Source of the DNA: Sthenelais limicola
Taxonomy: Eukaryota; Annelida; Polychaeta; Phyllodocida; Sigalionidae
Assembly (NCBI GenBank): GCA_942159475.1
Contig: OW804098.1
Coordinates: 8,968,406 to 9,032,405 of the forward strand
DNA length: 64,000 nt
Reading direction: 5' to 3'
Both the position numbers and the translations under genes were made by a program. The notes beneath the pieces were generated by a model, which ran no database searches, was not told where the DNA came from, and saw nothing but the letters and a program-made list of their open reading frames with translations. Numbering within the stretch: position 1 is the first letter of the stretch; each line of letters starts with the position of its first letter. Below, piece after piece: positions 54,864 to 64,000 of the stretch.

Positions 54864-56005
54864 ATATATACAGTACCTAGGTATATCTATACTCCACCAT
54901 TTAGTATTACTTGGAGGCTTGTTTTATGCCTATCTAATGTAACATGAGAGCTGACCGGGAACAGATTACGCCTATTTGGGCAACCAGGTTATGTCTGTTT
55001 GTGTTGGGTTCATTTTTGTTATACAGTGGGTGTGGGTGCAATAAGAAATGTACTCCAAAGCCAAAACTGGCAATCCTTGGTGTGCTCATAGAAATAGCCC
55101 AGTTCTATGGTGCGCTACTATGGGTATTGGGCGTAGTGGTGATTTATGGGCCGATGGTTCCGTGACCTAAATGTCCTCGGGTACTGTAATGTTTAGCATG
55201 GTCTCTCAGGGTCTACACTGTGGGCAGATGACATCTTGACAATCCAGACGTTTCATACCCTAGATACCGTACCCTAGTTGTCAAATATCTAGGTCTAAAA
55301 GCCGTTCTCTTGTGTTGAAGTGCATTGAGAAAAAATATTACGATGGAATGCTCTTTATGGTATCAAATCAAATTAATGGGAATTCTTGTTGTTTTTCGTT
55401 AAAATTTTATTTATTACACACAGTGAATTATAATAATTAATATAGTTAATTATATTTCCTTAAAGTCAACCGAATAAATTCCGAACGTACATGTGTATTG
55501 AAATTGAATATCTGATCTGAATATAGGAAAAAGAGAAGCTAACTATAAATCAGTATAATTTAACGTTATTAGAGTAGGCTAACTTCATTTTTTTATGGGC
55601 GCATAATACAGTGCTTGTAATAATCACTCCGAAAGTCGATTTATTATCATATAACGAAAGAAATTTAAATCGGAAAATATAATCACAATTGCCACAAACC
55701 AACGAGCATGGAATTGAAGCACCGTATTCTACCATGAAGTGGAAATCACCTTAATTGTTTGGTAATGAAACTACGGGGCTGGCATTGTTTCTCCTCTCCA
55801 GACAATATAGGCTTGGGCCCTACTTTGTATTGTAAGGTAACAGAGCAGGAAGAAATGCAGACCTCCCAAGTTAATATTGGGATATGCATCGGGACAGTTA
55901 AATCGGCGCAAAAATGGCTAAGGTGTCTGGGGGGTTATAGGCCTATTATATAGGCCCCGGAATTATTTGTTAAGAAAAGCCATAATCAATCAATCCAATA
56001 CTTAC

Positions 56006-56074
56006 AATGATATGACTGTTGTCGGCAGTTTTTCCTGAATAGAGCATAGTAGTTGGAATAAGGCGAACAGAGGT
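56006..56074 (-). CDS. BCKDK: BCKDK exon 2
   Basis: 23 codons: TSVRLIPTTMLYSGKTADNS HII. Aligns with SVRLTPTMMLYAGRS..SH. Acceptor tttcag, donor ATT|gtaag, phase 0 both sides. Too short for ORF detection; found by homology. Confidence 0.94.
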
Positions 56075-58698
56075 CTGAAATACAAATTGACAAGCTGAAT
56101 TAAAGACCACAGAAGGACAAGATTAAGAGAGACTCAGAATAGTAAAGTATGGAAAAATAAAGTATGCCTTAAGTAGTAAACACCAAAAATGCTTTTCTAC
56201 AGATACAATAGCCTAATGTAATGACTAGCCTAAATCAACAGTTACATTGTCATTACCACATTGGAGCTGCAGTTTCGTTTCATGTTTAGGCTAAGAACCG
56301 ATATTAATTTGACTACATTGTCTACAAATGCAGTAGGCCTAGGCCTGCATAGCAGATGTGTGTTCCATACATATTACAAATGGACAAAGTGTGATAAAAC
56401 AGTAATATAACACCAACAGAGGGAGGAAATCAAACAATCAGCCTTACAAGGTTCCCACAGAAAATCTGGATTCAAATTCCATGACTTTTCCATGACTTTC
56501 CATGACCATGAATGAAAAATTCAATGACCCTCAATTATCAGAGTAAGGCTGTCTGATCCACCCATTTCTGGTAGGAGGTAGGCGAGGGGGATGAGATGAG
56601 GCACAAATACAGAGCTGCCAACCTGTGAGGATCCCAAATCCTAGTCTGTCACATGGAGCTGAGTGCTGTTTGTGGCAAAGGCATAAATTTTTTTAAAAAT
56701 TAGGATTCAAATGGTGCATTCTTGGAGTAGTTTTACTTCATAATTGACTTTTTGAAATGTGTGGATTTCTTTTCACACAGTAGATAAAGTTAAATATTTT
56801 TTTTAATTTTTGGCAAGTGAGGGGTACCTGAACCTGAATTTGCATAGGGCCTGAATATGCACACAGGTGCAATAGTAAATAGCTATCAGATTAAATATTT
56901 TTAGATCAAAATTTATCAACAATTGAGATTGAGAACAGTTCAGTCTGTAGCACAAATCCGATTTTGCCCAGCATTCTGCCTGACCACATATCTATAGTGA
57001 TAAGATTAACCACAAGGCTGTCATGCATCCTACTCCTTGTGGGGCTCTCTACCCCAGCCAGGGTGGATATGGTGAGCTTCATAGGCAATGTTATAGGAGG
57101 TTGAGAGCAGAGCAATGCACTCATAAACTATTATTATTGTTATTTCTAAGGATTTTGTACTATTTGGAAAAAATAATCTGCATCCAAACAGTTAAATTTG
57201 AATAGAAATTCCTAAAAACATTGCCTTCCCAACCCATTCATAAAGAGCCTCACTGAAGGCAAAGCCCCATCCAAAAGGAGCAACAAGGAGTTAATGGGAA
57301 ATACCTGGTCCCTAAAAGCTAGGGGGTCATTAGGGGTTTGTCTCATAGACTGATTCAGGTGAGGGTGAACAAATTTGGGGGTCAAATTGGCAAAAGAAAA
57401 TCTAAATTAAATTTTTTTTGTGAACATTTTTCATTGATTCAGTTTCTCATTCTGAATGAAATGTATGGTTGTAAAAAATGATGAATTTTGAAAATGATTG
57501 CTTTAAGATTGTTTCCATAGCGACCCACCATTGATTATTTCAACATCATTTAAATCACAATTATTGAACTTCAAAAGTAAATATTTAATGATTTGACAAT
57601 GCTGGAAAATAATAATTAAGGAGTATATAACAGCAGGTATAACAAGGAACTATATCTAAAAGTTTGGTTCTCATGAAATGGGGGTTGGGGGTTGTCATTC
57701 AGAAGTCATTTTTACAATCTGCTCTAAAGTCAGGAAACTTTCGGGCCTTGATAAACAGGGTAGGGCCGATGTGTTGGCAGGGGGATTTAAACTATTCATC
57801 TAAAACATGTTTTGGTCCTAAATTTCCACAAAATCGTAGTTTGGGTCATACAGATCGTAGCATTGTATTTTGATGCTGAAATCGTAGTGACTACAGCAAA
57901 ATCATAGAAGTTGGCAGCACTGCAAATGAGGTGCTAGGTAAAAATCTGGAGACACAAATTCAAGGCCAAAACAGCCTTCCGACAGCGAGGAGAAATGGGG
58001 ACAAGTCAAAAGGGTGGAAGAGGGTGGCCACTTTGGACAAATGTCATGCTGAACAAAATGTAGAATTTGTCGGTGGTATTATGGAGAATTTTAATTTTAA
58101 CATTCAGAATTTCATTTTCCATGACTTTCCATGACCTGTCCAGAATTCCATGACTTTCCAGGCCTGGAGAGCCAAATCACTAATTCCATGACTTTCCATG
58201 ACTTTCCATGACCGTGGGAACCTTGGCCTTATTGTAATGTTAAGGTCTATGTTATTCATATTAAACTAATGAAATGTCAATGGTAGGGCAGTAGCTATGA
58301 AGGCTATTGATTTGAACAGTCCAAGATAAAACAGCTAGGCCTACAACTCCGATGCAAATGAATTAAAAGTAGGCCTATGTAAAAATTTAAATAACCCTAG
58401 CCTAGTTGATATTTCAGAAATGAACAATAGCAAAACTGTAGTGCAACGTTAGGCTCCAATACATTAATAATTAAACTATCATCGATGATTCGACATTGGC
58501 AAATTTTGAATATTATAATCTAAATATTATAAATTTTACAATGGGTACGTTACAATAATTTCAACCCGCCAAACAGGCGCGTCGAGGTCAAAAGATATAA
58601 CGTTGCTGAACCATTTAATACCCTGAAATGACCCCGAGAAAAGGACTGCCATGATCAGCTGAGCCTGAGAGAGTGATGGGGAGGAGGATAGAAAATAC
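56075..58698 (-). other. BCKDK intron 1
   Basis: Mostly the 56447-58225 hAT-like element. 56080-56440 and 58230-58690 show no recognisable feature. Confidence 0.75.
56447..58225. mobile_element. hAT-like non-autonomous element, CCATGACTTTCCATGACC subterminal repeats
   Basis: Ends CAAGGTTCCCAC / GTGGGAACCTTG; both subterminal regions carry runs of CCATGACTTT. Flanks GCCTTA on both sides fit a diverged 8-bp duplication. The 1.78-kb interior has no transposase ORF. Confidence 0.7.
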
Positions 58699-58923
58699 CT
58701 TAGCTGCTGCTACATCGATGCTGCTCTGGTTGTAAAAGGATGCAACAGACTTAGCTCTTTCTTGAAGCTGTGGTTTGTAAGAAAGATCATCCGATGAATA
58801 GCTTTTCGACGATCTGTAATAACGGGCTCGAGAGCTTACACTGGCTGGGAATTGTTTTCGGAAAAGCAGAGCCCGAGTAGCGGCACCGAGTCGGGCGGCT
58901 TCCCTTGCACCGACAACAGACAT
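58699..58923 (-). CDS. BCKDK: BCKDK exon 1 (mitochondrial presequence)
   Basis: ATG at 58923. Residues 1-75. The first ~40 are rich in Arg, Ser and Ala with one acidic residue, as expected for a matrix-targeting presequence. QERAKSVASFYNQSSIDVAA follows and matches the start of the conserved kinase (RSKTVTSFYNQSAID). Donor AAG|gtattt, phase 0. Reading past the donor gives an unrelated extension, so the boundary is set by homology and the GT. Confidence 0.95.
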
Positions 58924-59689
58924 GATGATGGTGGTAGTCTCCTGTCAACTTGACCAAACACAACAGCGTTCACGATCTTCTTGTACCTCTAGTTCTGTGT
59001 CACTTTCTTCCCTAAATTCAGAGTACGTTTACATGTGTGTTTCCTGTTGAGACATCGAAAGCCTTGTTTCTTTTTTGTGTCTATATATGGAATATCTTCG
59101 AGTATAAATGGGCCCACAACGACCCATGTTAGTGCTTTTCAAGGCGACCACGACTGTATCGAATCCGGACCAAACAGGACTGGGATGACCTTCTTCCTTT
59201 CAACCAATCACAGAAGAGCTCTCATTTTGTATCTTTACACTAGTATAAAAATCATAGTTTTATCAAATAATAAATCATGCCGTGCACCCAATTCTATCTA
59301 ATAGAATTAATTAAACTTTTTTGAATGAAATATTTTCTCCACAGGTTTGTTTTCGCTTCGTATCGTAGTGGAAGCGGGGTGGAGACAAGGGTTTTTGTTC
59401 TTGTTTGTTGACCAATCAGAGCGCGTGTTTCATGTGCTTTGGTTTGGAGTCCACGTGTCCAAGGGCTGATAACCACTCGTATCCATGTGGCTTTGTTTTG
59501 GCCCATCTCCGTGCAGGTGGAACGGGCACCTGCATACATGTATCTCTTGTTAAGAGCTGGTTCGATGCAGTGTATGCTTTCTCACGTTCATGAGCATTAT
59601 TCATATATATGATTGACGATGTGAATGCATTATCTAGCTCTTGTTATGGATTTGTTTCGTCTGTCCGTACCAGGTAATGCTGCGCCTTA

Positions 59690-60071
59690 AGGCCCAAAAA
59701 AAAATAGGTGTGTTTCCGATTTACCCCCCCCCCCCCCCCCCCCACCCCCCCCCTACCTAGAAAAACCTTACCCTACCTAAAGAAATTTTTACCAAACCTG
59801 ATATTTTCCCCATCATATCTTAGTTTTTTGGGATTTTTTTGACAAATAAAAGCTTATAGAAGCAGGAAAACGGGTTTTCCTAACCCTAAACTGTCAAAAA
59901 GCACATTTCCCATGTTCAAAACAACTATTGTTATGAAAAAGATATTTTTTCAGTTCCTGGGAGGTGGTTTCCAAAAAAAAAAAAAATAACAAATACAAAA
60001 ATTAACACCCCCCCCCTACCTAGTTTTCAGCCAGATAAATCGGAAACACACCTATATTTTTTTTTGGCCTA
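59690..60071. repeat. TAGGTGTGTTTCCGA foldback element copy 2
   Basis: Inverted interior relative to 15308-15664, with a C-run near 59725. Confidence 0.85.
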
Positions 60072-60437
60072 AGTTATATTAGGGCCTATAGGCCCGGGTT
60101 ATAACCCTAGGCCTAGTATAGGGACTTCGCTTTAGCCTAATTATCTCTTTTTTTTCAAATCATTGAAATTAACATGTTTTCTTGGTTTATAAGACTTGAG
60201 ATGGATACTGGGACCCAGAATTTGTATCTGAGTTTCAAATGATTATGATTTTTGTATCATTAAATTCGAATTTAGGCCCTTAAAATGGATGTTTTCCCTT
60301 CCTCATTTTTCAATTGTGCCATAGCTAGGAATTTTGTCGGTATTTTTTTTCAAGAATAAAGACAATCATGCCTGCATAGATAGGCCTATATAATTTGAAT
60401 CAAAAGGAGAGAATTGATTAACATTTCTAAATAGGCC

Positions 60438-60804
60438 CTAAGGCCAAAAAAAATAGGTGTGTTTCCGATTTATCTGGCTGAAAACTAGGTAGGGGGTGGT
60501 AATTTTATTTTTTTTTGTTATTTTTTTTTGTTGGGAAACCACCTCCCAGGAACTGAAAAAAATGTCTTTTTCATAACAATAGTTGTTTTGAACATGGAAA
60601 ATGTGCTTTTTGACAGTTTCGGGTTAGGAAAACCCGTTTTCCTGCTTTTATGAGCTTTTTTTGTCAAAAAATCCAAAAAAACTAAGATATGATGGGGAAA
60701 AAATCAGGAATGGTCAACAATTTTTTAGGTAGGGTAAGGTTTTTCTAGGTAGGGGGGGGGGGGGTAAATCGGAAACACACCTATTTTATTTTTTTTGGCC
60801 TTAA
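60438..60804. repeat. TAGGTGTGTTTCCGA foldback element copy 3
   Basis: Same orientation as 15308-15664; lies ~370 bp from the oppositely oriented copy 2. Confidence 0.85.
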
Positions 60805-61799
60805 AAGTGACCTCACACTTATATTGTATTTCTAAATATAAGAATCAAAGAAAAGAAAATTTCCACAATTAGGGCCTAGATAGAAAATAGGCCTACAGTT
60901 CTTGTCATTCATAGCTTTTGACCATATATATTGAAATCGGTTAAGAGGTGTAGCCTATCGCATTGTCATGTAGGCCTATGTATAAATTGGGTCTAACTTT
61001 ACCCTAAAATATGTGGGCCCCTAGGCTACTTCAGTTTACAAAAATGTGAAATATTTTTTATTCAGAGGTATAGTTTGTGACATTATAGAGCAAGGGATTG
61101 TGCCCTTAGATGTGAGTCAGTGAAAAATGTTGTTTGAGTGAAAAACATGGGCCTGTATGTGATTTTAAAAAGTGTCATGTTAATCCTTACAATCCCAGCT
61201 TTCAAATTTGGAACATTTCTGCTTTACACAAAGTTGACATATGTAGCCTACCAAACATTGGCAAATTTAATTGTGTATGTTCAACATGACCCTCAATGCT
61301 GCAGAACCATTTAACCGAGAAAAATTGCCAGAAGCTTGTTGCATTTTCTACCTGGTGGAGAATATTTGAGCTAAGAACCAAGTAGTCGATTAAGCTGAAC
61401 CAAGTAGACGATTGAACATATCGGCGATATAACAAACGAGAATTAACAAAAAACGAGAAGCGACTTAATTTATTCAGACCTTAATAACATAGTAAAATGA
61501 CGTCACCATCTTTGGGTCATATCTGGGATGATCAACTAGAGGGGGGAAGATCCAGCTCATGGGAAAATGATTGGACGAAAGGCGAAACCGTAATAATACT
61601 AATAAGTATTGTATATCAAGGATTTTTTCCTACTCATTATTGTATTATAATGATAATTACTAAAGAAACTGTGTAAGACTTAGAGGTTATATTGTAACCA
61701 GTGCATAGATAGAGATGTGTATTGAGCTATTATATTAATGTATTTTAGTAGAAATCGATGTACCGTGGTATTTTAAACAAAGCTGTTAAGGGGATGTCG

Positions 61800-61945
61800 T
61801 TGTTGTTTGATAATAAGTTTCACAAAATGTATCAGTAAATGTAAATGTGGGTTTCTTGGAAGAACTGTGAGGGCACAGCAAGTATATCCTTTTTCCTATT
61901 TGATGTGATCTGTTTATAAAGGAAATTAAACCATTTTTATATATA
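61800..61945 (+). mobile_element. Possible LINE 3'-end fragment
   Basis: GGGTTTCTTGGAAGAACTGT ... AAAGGAAATTAAACC looks like a LINE 3' UTR end; weak evidence. Confidence 0.3.
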
Positions 61946-63287
61946 TCTGAGTTTAACCAACCTTGCTATATCTAACATAGGCATAGATCCATATGGAACC
62001 ATGCATACTTGGCTAGTGCTGCCCCCATACCTTGGATAGGAGAACAAACAGTTTCTGTTTCCCATACTGCGCTTTGCTATATAATCAACACATCTGTGGG
62101 TGCTTTGGGAGGAGGGAATCATCTAAGGAATCAAACAAACACCATAGAAATGAATACAGAAACAGCTTTAAACACATACAAAAATATCTATGAAAGCGGA
62201 GCACTGGAATAAATTAATGCTAAAATAGCTAATTCAAAATTGGTAAAATTTAAAAATGATTTTATTATTAGACAACTCGCTAATAATATCTTAACTATTA
62301 AAATGGCAGAGAAAAGAGTGTGACTCCATGCCTTGTATACCAATATGTATAAACACAGGAAAATTCTTTTTGTGTAAAACGATTAACTGAATACTGCTAG
62401 TTATTGATGTTTGTTAATGCGACGGCGACGAAATGTGTGTGCGAATTCCTTGTTTCTCACTTGAATTGTCTTAAAATGTACCATGTGTAACGATAATCAA
62501 AGCCATGTCCCAAAACAAAACAAAAATATCTTAACTAACGTTGAGAATGTATTACCTATATAACAAAGTCGAACAGAAAGCACACCGCCATGATCATTGT
62601 GTCAATAAGTACCCAACTATATATCTATAGAATGGAAATATTTGGGAAGAGTTGTTTTTCTTTCACTGTATATATAACTGGTGATAGTAGTTAGCTGCAA
62701 TTCTTTGCCGTCCGCACATGTAACCTTAGTTGTAACAATAGGTTCAATAGACTTGGTCCGAATTGAGAAATCGCCATTGACCCACCGAGGGCAGAATGAA
62801 GGCTCACGGTCAATTTGGACCGGAACTGGGGCCAGAAACATTTGTTTACATTTTGTGTCATAGGGAAGTGTATGGACGTAGGGAGGACCCCCATTAAATG
62901 TCACTTTATCAATAGAAAAACATCTAATATAACCACCAAATTAGAGGATATAAAAGACAACATTATGCACATCAGTTAAGCTATTGTTGGATACCATGTC
63001 AGCTTCAAGAAATTCAATAAATTGGGTTCATTTAAATGGCTAAAATCAAGTCCACCTTACAGACTGACATGCCCATGAACCAAGTAACCTTGCCGGGCAC
63101 GCTGCCCTGCACCCGGCCCCGCACCTAGACAGGGCCTTAGCTGTGGTCAGAGCCCCGCCCACACTCAGATAGGCCTCACCGCCTGTCTTAAATTAGTATC
63201 AGGTGTACATATTTCAAGCCAAATGGCCAATTCGAAAAAGCCCTATTGGAAGACCTGCAATTTGCAGATATTGCATGCCTATATAAT

Positions 63288-63522
63288 GGGTCAGATTTTC
63301 AGAAAATGTACAATTCGCCTTCACCATTCCTCTCAAATAACCCACATTTAAGACAAATATGAGCTTCAAAATGCAGTTTAACATAACATAACTAATACTT
63401 TAAATCAATGCGATACCAAATGTACTCAGATATAACCGGTATTCATCATTATTCAGCCTAATTTAGCAGAATTTCCTAAATGTGTAGAGCTGCCAATTGT
63501 ACATTTTCTGAAAATCTGACCC
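63288..63522 (-). mobile_element. GGGTCAG MITE copy 31 (subfamily A)
   Basis: TIRs intact; flanks TAAT/TTAT. Confidence 0.93.
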
Positions 63523-64000
63523 TTATATTTAACGCTAATAACTGATAATAGTGAGCGCAATCTCTCGCGGTACAGGCCAATCATCCAACAACTAAACGTT
63601 TTCTCCTTCTTTTTTTTTTAAAGAATGAGAGATATTATACTTAATTTATGTCATTCCGACAGTGGCTCTTCTTCCTATACACTTTATCACATTGATAAGG
63701 AGAGTATGCTGGATTAACCTTGGTAACTACCCTGTTACATAGGGTATGTGTCGCCAGGTTTAAAAGTTTAGGTTTTCCACCATTTGATACAACTACTATT
63801 CTCCGAGGGATAATTGTCGATGGTAGAGCTAGCTATATAGAGTCCCTGAGAAGGTGTATGTATAGTTGATGAGAGGTTAGGCTAAGTATAGCCTAATATG
63901 ATGTAATAAGAAGAGCAGAGGTTTGTCCTGTTTAGACATAACATTTTATTGGGAAAACATGGGTTTATATATCATATTACATGTTCAGTGCGCATGCGTG

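Larger units (their letters stand above)
44751..56005 (-). other. BCKDK intron 2 (11.3 kb)
   Basis: Foldbacks at 44871 and 51100, Penelope-like fragment, pogo-like MITE, tetranucleotide array, polypyrimidine/polypurine tract, seven MITE copies, one GGGGAGTTGCAT element, a CAGTCAGGT element. 45900-46310, 46950-48020 and 54870-56000 hold no gene that I recognise. Two ORFs at 54377-54592 and 54944-55165 have no family signature. Confidence 0.7.
26908..58923 (-). other. BCKDK: Gene span: BCKDK, 11 coding exons
   Basis: On the - strand, exons 58923-58699, 56074-56006, 44750-44640, 36815-36768, 35930-35811, 34774-34655, 33075-33002, 31328-31200, 30120-30031, 27889-27737 and 27052-26908 total 1284 bp: 427 residues plus TAA, all phases consistent, all introns GT-AG. 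The product is mitochondrial branched-chain alpha-ketoacid dehydrogenase kinase, which phosphorylates and inactivates the E1-alpha subunit and so slows Leu/Ile/Val breakdown. The end [14 protein letters not shown] identifies it as BCKDK rather than pyruvate dehydrogenase kinase. GHKL features: N-box E292..N296, G1 box D332-x-G-x-G336, G2 box GFGLP (382-386). The vertebrate protein is ~412 residues. Confidence 0.96.
58924..64000. other. Upstream region of BCKDK, no recognised gene
   Basis: 58924-59060 should hold the BCKDK 5' UTR and promoter (no TATA box can be assigned). Two TAGGTGTGTTTCCGA foldbacks (59690, 60438), a probable LINE tail (~61800-61945) and one MITE follow. A 95-codon minus-strand ORF at 62617-62904 has mixed protein-like composition but no family that I know. 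60805-61790 and 63523-64000 show nothing. Confidence 0.65.

Noticed and set aside
54944..55165. 73-codon ORF with two hydrophobic stretches
   Set aside because: Could be chance in AT-rich DNA; no homologue known to me and no conserved start context.
26908..58923. Pyruvate dehydrogenase kinase instead of BCKDK
   Set aside because: The tail [14 protein letters not shown] and the [18 protein letters not shown] context are BCKDK-type; PDK proteins end with a longer tail containing a DW motif.
59294..59604. Two overlapping ORFs upstream of BCKDK
   Set aside because: They mirror each other on opposite strands and show no domain; probable chance ORFs near the promoter.

Overview
This window is animal (metazoan) nuclear DNA. 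It is AT-rich, with intron-split genes, GT/AG splice sites, and introns packed with transposons and hairpin repeats. Only two host genes are visible and they converge tail to tail. I cannot fix the species from sequence alone. A non-chordate marine invertebrate (for example an echinoderm or hemichordate) would fit, but that is a guess.

Host gene 1 (+ strand, 1-18455) is the 3' part of an SLC43-family amino-acid transporter. I reconstruct five exons with matching phases (1-621, 1637-1738, 5440-5629, 16805-16925, 18309-18455), giving 392 residues and a stop. They cover the end of TM6, a long cytoplasmic loop with seven tandem heptapeptides, and the C-terminal membrane bundle. The 5' exons lie outside the window. 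Host gene 2 (- strand, 58923-26908) is a complete branched-chain alpha-ketoacid dehydrogenase kinase (BCKDK): eleven exons, all phases consistent, 427 codons plus stop, spread over 32 kb.

The most striking content is an 8.8-kb non-LTR retrotransposon (about 5877-14648, + strand) in intron 3 of the transporter. Its ends can be placed because it splits a MITE copy. It encodes (a) a 570-residue ORF1 with coiled coil, RRM-like region and a C-terminal NADAR domain, a family linked to ADP-ribose/NAD N-glycosidase chemistry, (b) an SGNH/GDSL hydrolase ORF separated from ORF1 by one in-frame TAA, and (c) a 973-residue endonuclease plus reverse transcriptase. A 1.23-kb inverted-repeat element sits directly before the third ORF. 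An ORF1-NADAR-SGNH retrotransposon is the best candidate here for an undescribed system.

The rest is repeats. The dominant one is a ~235-bp MITE (TIR starting GGGTCAGATTTTCAG, 4-bp target duplications), with 31 copies in three subfamilies. Others are a family with GAGTCATAAGTCGCAAAA ends, a ~340-bp GGGGAGTTGCAT family with TA duplications, pogo-like CAGTGGAACC MITEs, several foldback elements, Penelope-like fragments with stem-III-less hammerhead-like motifs, microsatellites and a long polypurine tract. Repeats touch gene structure in several places: the acceptors of transporter exons 1637 and 18309 abut repeat DNA, and a duplicated copy of the exon-5440 acceptor runs into MITE sequence.
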